A stretch of DNA of 64,000 nucleotides from Alnus glutinosa (Eukaryota; Streptophyta; Magnoliopsida; Fagales; Betulaceae), in the NCBI RefSeq assembly GCF_958979055.1, contig NC_084891.1, positions 27,501,001 to 27,565,000 of the forward strand, given 5' to 3'. Shown here in pieces: positions 23,601 through 35,352 of this stretch. The position numbers were made by a program, and so were the translations under genes. Numbering within the stretch: the stretch's first letter is position 1; each line of letters opens with the position of its first letter. The notes under the pieces are model-generated. The model was given only the letters and a program-made list of their open reading frames with translations, had not been told where the DNA came from and did no database searches.

Positions 23601-26600
23601 AATGGATTAACTTTAAAAACAAACCAAAAACCAACTTGTTGAAGGGACAAAAAGGAAAAATTAGGGACTAATAAGGTTCACATAGAAATATGCTCTCCAA
23701 ACAATTTTATTTTTATATTCCTTGGTGTATATCCTTTTTCTTTTTTTCTTTTCTTTCCTTTTTCTCAATTTGCATAGTAAGTAGAGTCTTATAGATGTAC
23801 AATCCAATCCTGGAGCCCCTCACCAATCCTAAAGTAGGATCCCAACTTTAACAGTCTAGCATAACTGCTGATGAGACAGTTAAAACAAGGCCACGTGGGT
23901 GTTGCATTGCTATTAATAAACTGGCAATTTAGTCTTGATAACTCAGTAAGGTGCCCAAGCTGCAAGGTTAGTCATAGGGGTGGGCAAATTAACCAATTGC
24001 TGCCCACCGAACGCCACTGAACCGCCTTCCGCCTCCCAAAATAATCGAAATTCGGAATAAAACATTTATACTGAAGTCAGTTCAGTTTGGTAATCGGTAT
24101 AAATTTTTTCCCGGTTAACCGACCCAACCCAAAAAAAAGTAAAACAATGCCGTTTTGATCCTACGGCTCTCTCTCTCACAACCGTTTTAACCAAAAATTT
24201 CGAAAGTAATGCTTATCGGGGGAAAAAAAAATCAGTGAATTAACCAATTTAACCGACTATTTCGGTTCAAAATTCGAAAATACCCCTACCGTCACCGATT
24301 TAACTAATACCCAGCCCTAGTCAGTCACATCATTCCTGTATTTTCTACAACCCTCAATTAAGCCAAGTGGTTGCTACAAGTGAACTGACATCTTGGTTCT
24401 CATTTTTCTTTTTCTTTTTCTTTTTCTTTTTTTTTTGGGGGGGGGAGGGGGTGGTTTGCGGGGCTGTTGGAACAAAAGAAAACATGAACAAATTAAATTG
24501 AATGCCATATAACATCTTAGTTTTAAAATATAGCTTGCCAAACTAAAGATAATTCAATTGCCTTCTGATGGAAATGATGCACCCCAGCATTACCACAATT
24601 AGAAATTCATTCTCGACTCCGGAACAAAATTTTTTATTCAACATTTTTCTTTAAAAAAGACCGACCACAATGCTTAGCTCTCTGCCATACAAAAACAAAT
24701 CAGAGAAGGTGTGGGTGTGGGTGTGGGTGTGGGTGTGGGGTAAGTGGGTAACCAACACAGCTTTTAAGCATATATTTGAATCTTGCCACAGCCCACCCAA
24801 GTCTTAATCATATATTATTTAATCCTGCACATGCACTAGATGATTGTCTACACAATTTGTTTGTTCATTCGTGCACTTATATGCTAATATCTGCCGCTAG
24901 ATGCTTGCATTCTATTGATTCTAAACTAATGCCATCCATTACCATGTTGTTCAAACACCTTTATGTATGGTGACAGTTGTCATTAAGCATCATCCCACAC
25001 GCTTCTAAAACAATCTAGGTTTAAAACAGGGCATGGTGGGCGCATAATGATATCTCAACTTTAAGCAGAAAATTATTTTGTTCTTATTCTTTTTTCTGAG
25101 CTAAGCAGACAATCATTTTGTCCATTCATGCACTTACATGCTAAGATCTGCCACTAGATGGTGGAACACTTTGCATTCTATTGATTCTACACTATGCAAC
25201 ACATTACCATGTTGTTCCAACACCTTTATGTATGATGCCAGTTGGCATTAAGCATCATCTCACAGGCTTCTAAAATGATCTAGGTTTAAAACAGGGCATG
25301 CTGTGCACATAATGATACCTCTCAACTTTAAGCTAAGTTTGCAAATACCTGCAGTGCAAGCAGAGTTAACAGAACCAGCTGAAATCACTGAACTTGGAGG
25401 TACAACATTGTGCTTTTGAAAAACATCAACGCGACGAGGGTTCCACTCATCCTTCTGCTCCCTATGTCCGAGCCTACAAATCAGCATTCAAGGAGTTACA
25501 TGCACAAGAAGCTGGGCACTATGCAGAAACAAAAAAAATGGAAAATACATTCACTATCTGAAATAGTAAGAACCAACCTTCCGTAACCGCCATAGCCCCA
25601 CCTAAAAATAATTCCACATAAACAGTCAACAACTGTAGATGTAACGCCAAGTCAATAGGAAGAAAGAGAAGGTCATTAATAAGTAAACTGAATAAGCACT
25701 TACGTGTAAACATAACCATTTGAATCCACTGCCACTGTATACCAAAAACCAAAAAAGTAAATAAAATAAACATAACTACAATTGCATGCTGAAGAGGAGG
25801 AAAACGAGAGGGGTCAGAGAGAGAGAGAGAGAGAGCAGATGCTATTAACAACCAGTATGGTTCGTTCCACATGCAACTTTGACAATGGTTTCCCCAGCAA
25901 GAGCAGCTATTGCTCTAGGGCGTGGTTGGGCTTCATAGGCAAGCTTCACTGAGCTGTCTTTAGTATTATACTGCAGGTACATCCAAGATTATGTGAAACA
26001 TCATACCAAAGCAAGTCTCACTTTTCAAAGGTGTGTGTAGGCGTGAGTGTGCACTTGTGCAAGTGTATAAATCATGCATCCTTCTGTTTCTGTATTTCAC
26101 TATAAATGTATGACAATTTTATCCAGGGTAGTGGCTGTAGCGGACTACGTGATGCAAAATCAAAGAGGCTTTCTACAAAATAGCAGTGATTTAATGCTAG
26201 GATCACACAGCAGCTTAGAGTGCCTTAATAACTCTGTGTTGAGCAATAGGAGATTTAGGAATATTCTCTAACTTCACCAAATATGTGGGATACTTTTGTA
26301 AGACGATTTTTTTTTTTTTTTTTTTTTGATAAGTATTGTAAGACGAATTCTATTAAGGCTAGCTGCTTAGTCAACAGCTTGCTCATCATCACTCGGTCTG
26401 GAGTACTCACTTAAAAGCAACCACCTTCAATTTTCAATATGTCGGACTTTTTCTTTTAATCATCTCGAAGGGGATATTTTGAGAAATAAGATTGCAACTA
26501 CTAAGTACTTGTCTCTATAGGTTGTTGATTCACAAGACCCTTAGATCAAGAGGAAAGATGCTTCTTGTTCTAAGTGAGGTACAATGGAGTTAGAAATTTC

Positions 26601-29517
26601 CTCTTTATAAGCCTATTTCCTAAGTCCAAATCCTATTGCTAGCCCACCATAAGTATTTCAATGATTCGTTTTTTTTTTTTTTTTAATTACTTCCATTAGA
26701 AAGGCCATCATCTTGCATCAACTTCACAGATGTCCCTTACTCTCGGTATCAAAGATTCTGACATCATGGGAGATCCTATAGGACATGATTGATACTTTTG
26801 GACGGAACTGGGATAGGATACGATTGACACAAAATTTCCAAGAATATCTCAATTGGTTACGTTTATGTAAGTGACAATAAAAAGGGGTCGGGAAAACGTG
26901 AAGCGGAAAAAAAATACAAAAGAAGTGTCTAACACGCAAACACACCAATGATTGAAAACCGTTAAAAACCATCTGGGGATTTTTTAAATGAAAAATCAAT
27001 AGATTTGTATTGAAATTGGCTATGACTAACTACCATTTAACTTTTAGTGGTACTCAATGGTTCTACACACATGATAAAAATGTTAACCCAACTATATTGC
27101 CTCTATATTCAAAGTTGACAAAACATATATAGAAGCACAGGGACCAAAATTTTGAAGAGATAAATGTCTTCAGCATCCCATAACCATGACACGAGTAAGA
27201 CTTGTGTCAAGTTATCTAAAGATCATGGGAGAAAAATAAGAAATAATCAGAATAACATAGCTGCATACCTCATTGTCTGTTCCATGCCCAAGTTGTCCAT
27301 ATTGTGGAAGACCTGCAGTCCTATAAACCAATAAACAGTCTGCAAATCAGCAAGTAATCTGCTTAAATTTGCGAACCACAAAGCCAGATGAAAAATTGGC
27401 TGAACAACCAAAAAATAAAAAACCCAAAAGTATCCACAAACCATACAGTATAGTAGCTCCTTCAACAGAAGATAACCACACAGTGAATTCGGCCCCACAA
27501 GCAGTATTTTTTACTTCAGACACAAGACAGCGGACAGGAGATGACTCGATTTCTACAAAAAATAAAGCAACGATATAAAGCAGCTGCTTGTCAGTAACTA
27601 AAGAATGTTTTCATGGAAACATAGAAACAAATTAAGAACATTAACAAGGATACATGTTTCCCCACAAGTAATAAATAACTGCAATTACTATGAGCATTAT
27701 AACTGAAATCACATGATAATTGTTTACTAGTAAAACTGTGTACAGAAATTAGATCTAGATATGAACCTAACCAAGTTAATGAATTCAGTGATCTACATTC
27801 AACATATTTTCAAGAGCAAACTTGATAAAAGCACATCACACATCTCTGAATCACGATGTAGCTTTGGTAGAAATCACAAAATGCTAAACATAGAGTGAGC
27901 AAGTCATTAATTCTTCATGATAATTCCAAAAATGTCCTTCAAAATATCCACTTGAACATGAAATCAGATAGATTCGCCACATGCAAGAGAAACTTGGGGC
28001 TATTGATGCACCCTGCCCAATATGAAGTAAGATTTTAACTATTGAATCCAAAAATGGTGAAGCAGGTCTCAAAGTGATCACCCTAGCAAACCAAATTGCC
28101 ATGAGATTTGCATTGGAAGCTTTTAGAAATTTCATTAAATCAAATTTATAAAATGAACCTACCATTTCGTGCTGAGCCTGAACCCAGCTGCCCATGTTTG
28201 TTCCAGCCAAAGGAGAGGGAAGTTGCTTCTGCAGTAACCACTACTGTATGACTCTTCCCTGCTCCAGCTCGAACAATTTTGTACCTTCAGGGCAGCCATA
28301 ACAACTCAAATGACAATATTAATAAATAAATAAGTAGTGACTCAAAAGTTCTATGAAAACATTTAATTCCAGAATTTAAAACGAGTCACAAAAAGAACCA
28401 AACCATGCAATTAGCATGCTGTAATACAAGAAAATCTAATTCTTTAACAGAACCATCATCATAGTCATCACTCACAAGTTAAACAATTGCTACAAACCCT
28501 GTAAGTAATCAAGGCTATGAGCAAGTGTACATACAAAGTCTGACAACTTTAGCTACTTAGTTTAGTGCCATCCCTTAATTGTTTTTCATAACTTCCTTCG
28601 AATTCTTTTTATTCAAGAATCGAGCCCTATTTCATATCAGACACTTCAATTCTATAACCACTTTATACGTCATCAAATTACAGATTCATAAATTTTAATC
28701 TCTAGAAGTCAAACTCTAGCCGCACTTATTCAAAACACTCGCCAGCACAAGGGAAGCCATAAAACCAAGAGGATGTCCAAAATCACAACACGCGGAATAT
28801 GCACAGTAAAGCAGCCTATTGGGACAGAAGCCACCCCCAAAAAAATTAGGAACAAACGCTGTAATGAAGTCGATCCCGGCAACTTACTTTAAAAGTTCAG
28901 AAACCACAGTCGGCCTATCCCGCTGAATTGTATCTCCGTGGCCAAGTTGTCCCTTCTGCACACCAATGCTTCATGACTTAATAACAAAAAGAACAGCTAG
29001 AAATATACTACATACTTCCATAAAATTCAAGTTTAAGTCTCATCATGCCTCATTGCGCCCCCATGTGTAGCAACGCCCATCAACATCCAACGCCACGCAA
29101 TGACAAGATGCTACATTAAAAATTTTAAAAAAAAAAAAATTTAAAAAATTAAAAAAATAACGAATAATAGTCACTTCGTTATTATCAACAAAATAACGTA
29201 TAATAGCCAGAACCCACGAACAAAACATGCCAACAGTAATCGGCCAAAATGAATGTTATTCTACTTCAAAAAACCGATAAATACTACCAAATACGAGAAC
29301 TCCAGCCTAAGCGAAACTTACTGCAACCCGAAGCGACGAATCGGATGTCAACGCCGACGAGTGGGCGAAGACGAGTCGGAGAGACCAGGTTGCCCTCGAG
29401 ACCCCTGCGCTTACCAACCGAGTCCCAAGACGTGGCACCGCAGAACAAGAGTTCTCCTCCCCTTCTCTCCTCCTCCTCCACCCCATCAACCTTCTTCTCC
29501 GCTTCCACCGCCGACAT
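19753..29517 (-). CDS. RCC2/TD-60-like RCC1-repeat protein, 16 exons, 531 aa
   Basis: Exons (minus strand): 29517-29322, 29110-29049, 28955-28888, 28284-28163, 27552-27447, 27320-27269, 25970-25853, 25734-25704, 25601-25578, 25473-25349, 23594-23513, 22379-22257, 22159-22106, 22021-21952, 20587-20554 and 20081-19753. They sum to 1596 nt with one open frame. RCC1 repeats are clear throughout: CYTWGRNEKGQLGHGD, FGWNKHGQLGSG, YGQLGHG, YTWGYGGYGRLGHRE, ISWGHAQYGELGFG, VACGLGHSMVV. GNMHHFVGADSSCISWG and the spacing match human RCC2 (TD-60; 522 aa), a seven-bladed propeller with mitotic and Rac/Arf roles. The last exon encodes a basic region, an acidic tract (about 456-474) and two RGRP cores (about 504 and 524) resembling AT-hooks. 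Intron 2 appears to use a GC donor. The start is the ATG at 29517; a TTG two codons earlier is not credible. Confidence 0.95.
21130..21680. repeat. Repeat remnant in RCC2-like intron 14, including a 77-bp tandem duplication
   Basis: Units at 21424-21500 and 21501-21577 are nearly identical (both start TCACATATGTGATACAACC and end AAAGTTCAGTTTCAC). A diverged third relative lies at 21130-21230. TGAGACTTAGCACCTATGAA and GGGTGTTACAATCTCCCCCC nearby are phrases typical of the LTR/polypurine junction of plant LTR elements on the minus strand, so this is probably an LTR remnant. Confidence 0.6.
23975..24320. mobile_element. Probable MITE in RCC2-like intron 10
   Basis: The left end (ATAGGGGTGGGCAAATTAACC) and the right end (complement CTAGGGCTGGGTATTAG) are inverted relatives, and the interior repeats the CGGTTAACCGACC and AACCGACTATTTCGGTTC themes. 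No ORF. Ends approximate. Confidence 0.5.
24706..24740. repeat. (GTGTGG)n microsatellite
   Basis: About five GGTGTG-type hexamer units in a row, in intron 10 of the RCC2-like gene. Confidence 0.85.
24835..25335. repeat. Direct duplication of about 230 bp beside RCC2-like exon 10
   Basis: Copy 1 (about 24840-25065) and copy 2 (about 25100-25332) share TTCATKCATGCACTTA-like starts, CATTACCATGTTGTTC, ACACCTTTATGTATG, AAGCATCATC and AGGTTTAAAACAGGGCATG, ending in CTCAACTTTAAGC. Copy 2 ends only about 17 bp from the exon 10 donor. Confidence 0.8.
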
Positions 29518-29765
29518 TCCCAACGGTCAAAAAGTTTTTGCAACACAAAAAAAAAAAAAGGGAACACAAACCCAGCGGTATCCCGAAATGGCAGATCTAA
29601 CGGTTAGTTTTTAAAAGAAGAGTAAGAACAACGGACGGCTGGGATGAAGTTGGGAATGGCGGGAAACGGGTGGTTAACGGCTAGTTGAGGAGATCGGAGG
29701 GTGTTGGGGATTAGGGTTTTATGCCTCACAGACGAAGACGACGGAGAAATGGAAAACCCTAAATT
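29518..29765 (-). promoter_or_regulatory. RCC2-like promoter/leader with MSA-like mitotic elements and telo boxes
   Basis: Two sites match the MSA consensus YCYAACGGYYA exactly: CCCAACGGTCA (29519-29529, in the leader) and TCTAACGGTTA (29596-29606). Two weaker AACGG sites lie at 29624-29634 and 29673-29683. MSA elements are bound by MYB3R factors and drive G2/M expression in plants. Telo-box sequences occur at 29711-29720 (minus sense AAAACCCTAA) and 29754-29763 (plus sense). The combination suits a mitotic gene; that it is functional is inferred. Confidence 0.65.
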
Positions 29766-31105
29766 TGGAATGGGAAGTAGAAATAAACAGAGGAATAAGA
29801 AAGGGATCGTTTGGGTTTTCCGAGAATAGGGGCCTCATTTAATAATGGGAAACAAATCGTGGAAAAAGAGAGAGAGTGGAGGATATTGATAAATAGATTT
29901 GTTTTGCTTTGCTTTAGTTTTTGGATATATTTTTATTAACCTTTTTCACTTTTCTTCTCTTTTCTAGTCCTTGTCTTGGAGATTTTTTCTTTTTTCTTTT
30001 TTCTTTTTTCTTTTTTTTCCGTGAGTCTCGTCCTCGCCAGACTCTTTGCAGAGAGCGGGGGATTCCGGTGAAGCTTTTGACTCGGCTCACAAATCAGTGG
30101 GATGGATTTGAATTCTTTTTTTTAAAAAAATTAATTAATGTATAAAATTTAAAATCAACGGCTCTCTTTAATAAAATAAAAATTACTCTTAAAAATATAA
30201 AAATCACATCAAAACAATCTTTCAAATAAAACCAAGGCTTTGTTTGTTAAATAATTTTATTTTTCACTTTTTGTTTAATATTTTTTAAATTAAAAATATT
30301 AATGAACAACTTAAAATATAAAATATTTTCAAATCTGTTTTCATATTTATATCACATTATAATATTTTTTTTTTTTTTTAAAAAAAAAAAAAAGAGCTCA
30401 TGTTCTCACTAAAATGTCTTCCATTGACATTCTAAATAAGGTTATTATTTCTGTTATTATCCATGCCCCTTTTTCTTTTGGTATGGGTCTATATAAGAAG
30501 GTACTTATATCTTTCTTGACTCCTTACAATTTTTTTAATGCACAAAATTATCTAGAAGAGTTATTTAGGGTTTATCCCAAATATATCTATTACGATAATT
30601 TAACTGACACATTTACTTGTTAGAAAAATGTTGCATGCTACATTCTCATTTCACCTACATTTTATTAGGTTAATACGACAGTGTCAATCGGGCTTTAAAT
30701 CAACCATTGTTTAAAAAAAAAAAAAAAAAACTAATGAACACTGTAATAAGAGAGAAGTGCAATATTTAAGTTTATCTCTTGCTTGTTAAGTAAGATATCA
30801 TGATGATGTATGAGGTTAGGTGGAGTGGAGGTACATTATTGCTAGATGTTGTAAATGTGTGAGTTACATTTGTTTACCAATAATGGCCAACTCGAATATA
30901 GAATCAATCCAGTTTACCACTCTCAAGTTTTTTTCTTTTTTCTTTTCTTTTTTTTTTTTATTTGAGGGCATTTTGAAAATAATAATGTTAAGGCGAGTAT
31001 ATGCACAAAGTTTTCATTCAAATTGAGTTGGAACAACTTTCTAAAATTCAGTATATTAAACTGATTTGTGTTTAAAATGTTAAAAATACATATGAAAATT
31101 ATAAG
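29766..31105. other. AT-rich intergenic sequence
   Basis: No gene is recognised. Contains (TTTTTC)n-like runs (about 29985-30020) and poly-T/A tracts. Short frames such as 30414-30623 show no family feature. Confidence 0.6.
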
Positions 31106-31567
31106 AAAAAATTACAATTTAACCCCTTAAACTTCTAACCGTTTTACAATGAGCTCCACAAACTGCCAACACTTTGACTCTAACCCTCCAAATTATCAAA
31201 ACGTTTCAAAAATGTCAATTTTATCGAAATATACCTATACTACTCCTACCACGTGTCATTTTTCATTATAAAAATAATAAATTTAAATTTAAATTTAAAA
31301 AAAAAATAAAGAAAAAAAGAAAATATGTGTTTGGGAGGTAGCTGCCAAAATAAAATAATAATTATTATTATTATTTTCAGTTTTTTAGTTTTTTTTTTAA
31401 AAAAAATTAATTGAAAAATGACATGGCAGAGGTATTATAGGCATATTTCAACAAAATTTGCCTTTTTAAAACGTTTTGGTAGTTTTGGAGACCAGAGTTT
31501 AAGCGTTGGTAGTTCGTGGGGCTACTTGTAAAACGGGCAATTTGAAGGATTAAACTGTAATTTTCTC
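31106..31567. mobile_element. MITE with 9-bp TSD AAATTATAA (Mutator-like)
   Basis: AAATTATAA flanks it at 31097-31105 and 31568-31576. Ends GAAAAAATTACAATTTAA and the complement GAGAAAATTACAGTTTAA start inverted repeats of more than 140 bp (both arms contain AAACGTTTT, ACATGGCA/ACGTGTCA and related blocks). The 9-bp duplication suggests MULE mobilisation. No ORF. Confidence 0.82.
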
Positions 31568-31959
31568 AAATTATAAATTTTATTAACTTTAAAAACAGTG
31601 TGAAGGATGGGCCAAATAAAGAGAGTCACCCGTATGCTGCCCAAATAGCCGAATCTAATCGGATTTTAAGGCAGCAAGGCCAGCGGTGGCCCTCATGCCA
31701 TAGGCCTCGCATGCGTCAAGGCTTAGTTTTGCTCATTCTTTGCAAGCCCATATATACCTAGTTTTGCCCATATAGAATTCAGCTTGACCATGAAGGGCTA
31801 TGAGACTGAAGAATGCATTAACTCACTTATAATAATAATAATAATAAAGAATATATTAACTTAGGTTTGATAGGGTTGCTATAAATTTTATTATAAATTA
31901 CCTTCAAATTGATGTGATAGTCCAAATAATACTTATCACATCAGTTACTAAACAATTAA

Positions 31960-32517
31960 GAGTCTATTTGGCCCTGTAATCTTGTCAGCAAAAAATGTGG
32001 TTTTAAACAAAATCACAAAAAAATATCATTTGAGAGTATATTTTTTAAAAAAATATGGCTAGAAATATTGGATTACTTATTTCAAATCCTTATGTTCCAC
32101 AAGAGGCATCAGATCTAAAGCAGGTAGAAAACCAGGTTCAAAATTGCAGAAGATAACAGTGTTTTAAGATTCAAATGTTTTAGTTTGTAATTCAAATATT
32201 TGTAACAACCTCATCTAAATATGAGGCTCTCAATTTTTGTAATTCAGCTTGATGTAGATTATAAGTATAAGAAAATACAGAGTTCTCTGTCGTGGAATTA
32301 CAAATCAATTTTTTTTTTTTTTTTTTATAAGAAAAGGTAAAAAAATATGAATTTTCAAATTGCTGGTCAGGAGGGGATACATTTTTAAAGCACACAACTT
32401 GAAAGGTTAAACTACAATTTTAAATGTCAAATTACATTTTTACCAAACGCATAACTACGTTTTGAAACCACTATTTTTGAAATCTCACGTTTTGAAACCA
32501 CAAATTCAAACGAACCC
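31960..32517. mobile_element. Tourist-like MITE, TSD TAA
   Basis: TAA precedes (31957-31959) and follows (32518-32520). The ends resemble GGGTTCGTTTG and GAGTCTATTTG, and the arms carry TGTGGTTTTAAAC / GTTTTGAAACCAC. The better preserved element at 46587-46881 looks like the same family. A T run near 32310 may be a later insertion. Confidence 0.6.
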
Positions 32518-32520
32518 TAA

Positions 32521-34630
32521 ACTTGTCTATCAACTTTCGTTGCTTACTTTTTCATCCATATTGATAATGAAATGGTGACCCTGAGTAAAAGGGAAACAGA
32601 TTCTCTCAGTTAATTTATTTGTAAAAGTAAGGACAAAATTGTCCTATCACATTTTTTTTTTTTACAATTATGCCCTTTTATAATAACCGGAAACTCTCAA
32701 ATTCATTTGAATTGGAGATGATTCAAATATGAGTAGAAGTAGGAAGAATTGGACAAGCAAAACTATAAGTGATCGAAACAAACTAGTTGAAAGGGCATCA
32801 GACGGGGAAATCAATTCCCTCAAGCCAGGTTATAACCCATTGTCACTATCTCTTTCTTGCTCGAACATGGCTCGGCGAAGTTCCGTCGAGCACAAATCCT
32901 ATAATTAGCACAAGTTTGACTTCATATTGTAGTAAAAGTTGTAATATGCTGAACATTTTTCTTTAGTAATAAAAAATCTAGAGCAAAATGAGCCAGGGAC
33001 GACAGCTTGGTTAATTTATTTTTGTGTCAACATAAAATTGAAAGCATTCTCAAAGAAGGATTAATGTTTCATCAAACTGATTAAGCACGTACATCCCATT
33101 TTGGTGGAGCTGAAGATGGAAACTAGAAGGAAAAAAAGAAAAAGAAAAAGAAAAAGGTAGTGGAACTGGCAAACAAATATTAGATGCAAAGAAAAGGCCA
33201 TACATATATAGTTTGGAATGGAATAATATAGGAGGACCCTCACACTTTGTTGGTCCATATATACTTGAAGACATCCAGCCAAGGATATCCATACAAGAAT
33301 GAATACCTATCATTAAGCCTTTGCTGATTTTTTTTTTTTATGCCCATAGCATGTGAATCACACAACGTGACCAAGAAAGAACTGCCCCTTTTTGATGATT
33401 TATTTGGTTGCTTCTCTTTGGTGGTGAAAAAAGAAAATTCAAAAATTCTGAAAGGAACATTTGATCGCTTCACTGTGATGGTGCTTTGCTTTCCCCACGT
33501 GACAAGGGCTCCACCAGGGTTACTATAATGGGTGGACAGTATCTATATATATGCCGTTGTACCTAAACGACTGTTGATTGCTGAAATAATTCTCCACCTA
33601 CAAGGGGGAAAAAAGCATGACTGCGTGCCTTTCTTTTTCTTTTTCTTTTTTTGTTCTGATATATCGATGATTGTGGCTCCGGCCTGCTTTAATTGCTTTC
33701 AAATGGGCTTTCTAAATATATATATATATAATATTATGTACATGAGGAGTGTTTAAGAAGAAAACGCTGTCGTTGGATTGATAAAAAAAAAATGGATTTG
33801 ATTAGAGGTCGGTGTCTTCATTGAGGAATCCAAAGACGACAGGATGGAGACGAGGCAACCATGCCAAATCGGTGAAGGCTGAAGACCTCACAACAGATTC
33901 AGTGTATATCTGCACAAACCTTGAACCTAACCATTCTTCTCTCTCATCTTGGAAATCATCGTTCAAACACGTTGCTTAACATAAAAGAAGTCATCCATGG
34001 TGTGTATATATATATATCACCTCTTCCTTACCTTAATTTATTTTAAAAAAAATAAAAAAAAGGCAATGTAGTGAAAACTTGTGTCTTTAAGTGGTGTTCA
34101 ATCATTACTCTATATATATACATATATAGATACAACTTTTCACCACATTGCCACATTGGCAAGGTAGTCCCCCACTACTTTTTGAATTTTTTTTATTTTT
34201 TAAAAATAAATTAAGGTGAATGACCATCTTGCCACATAGGCAAGATGGTGAAAGGTTGTATATTTAGGTGGTAGTGAATCATTACTCATATACATATAGA
34301 GTTTTTTGATATTAAGTTTGATTTAATTTCTTAATTTAATGGTTCATTTGGGTTTTCGATTTTAAAAAGTGCGATTTAAAAACGTAATTTTTAAAAACGC
34401 AGTTAAGCGTTTAGTAAAATTGCAAATTTTTTTTTTAAAAAAATGCAATTACAAACGATATATGTTATGCGATTTGGTTTTATCGCACTTTTTATTTATA
34501 AAATTGCAATGTTAAATGCGCTCAAAGTATTTATCGTATTTGTGTATTGTAATCAAATCCCTGTACTGTATTCTCTCCGCATAACCCAATTCCCTTATAA
34601 ATAGTATCATTTGTATTGCAAATGCATCAA
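32521..34630. other. Intergenic sequence without recognised gene
   Basis: AT-rich, with short inverted-repeat material around 33990-34290 (GGCAAGATGGTGAAAGGTTG and relatives in both orientations) and another degraded copy of the GCGATTT MITE family at about 34310-34530. Plus-strand frame 33340-33528 is not recognised as a gene. Confidence 0.55.
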
Positions 34631-35100
34631 GTTTTTTTTTTTTTTTTTTTTGAACCACAGTGCCTTTCTTCTCCATTAACGGATAAACAAACCCCAAAGG
34701 GGTTACATAACCAGAAATACAACACAAGAACAAATCACCAAATCCAACTACAATGCTCAAAGGCGAGAAACAGAGCCGAACGGCCATCATTGTGAACTAG
34801 AGATAACGAATCTCTACCCACAAAATTAGGAAAAATTTAGCTTAAAGCAGCTATCAAAAGGTAGACTGTGTAAAAGAGACAAGAATATACAAAACACAAC
34901 AAGCAAACAATGATCTCAGAATACAAGCACCGGGAAGAAAACGACAACCGAAGTCAGCATGTGTTGGGCACGCGCCTTCTCCGAGAACCGTCAAAGCAAA
35001 GGACGACCTTCACAAACGTAGATCGGCACCTTCCAAGGCCGGAGAAAATGTAGCATTGAAGTCGTTAGCTTAAGGCTGAACTACCCCAAAACTTCTTATC
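34631..35100 (-). mobile_element. LINE-type retroposon 3' fragment with poly(A)
   Basis: On the minus strand it ends TTAATGGAGAAGAAAGGCAC, shortly followed by a poly(A) of about 20 (plus-strand T run 34632-34651). GTAACCCCTTTGGGGTTTG just before is shared with the piece at 38590-39660, so both appear to be one family. No intact coding domain. Confidence 0.6.
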
Positions 35101-35131
35101 TCCATTTTTTCTCTTGGTTTCACTATTTTTT

Positions 35132-35289
35132 AAAAGAGTAATGTTAAAAATTATATTTTTATCTCATAATATTGACAAGATAAGTTCAACTAATTCTTTA
35201 TTTTTTTAACAAATGCTGATCTAAAGATTAGTTGAAACTGTCACATCAATATTATAAGATAAATATGTAATTTTAAGCCTTACTCTTTT
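35132..35289. mobile_element. Small MITE
   Basis: Inverted ends AAAAGAGTAATGTTAAAAAT and the complement GAAAAGAGTAAGGCTTAAAA, followed by TTATCT(C/T)ATAATATTGA in both arms. About 158 bp, no ORF. Confidence 0.65.
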
Positions 35290-35321
35290 CACAATATACA
35301 TTTCATCACAAATTTCTACAA

Positions 35322-35352
<31 letters not shown>

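Noticed and set aside
29517..29523. TTG start two codons before the RCC2-like ATG
   Set aside because: Eukaryotic start at ATG 29517 is adequate; no evidence for a non-AUG start.
29249..29614. 121-codon and 115-codon plus frames
   Set aside because: Antisense shadows of RCC2-like exon 1 and leader.
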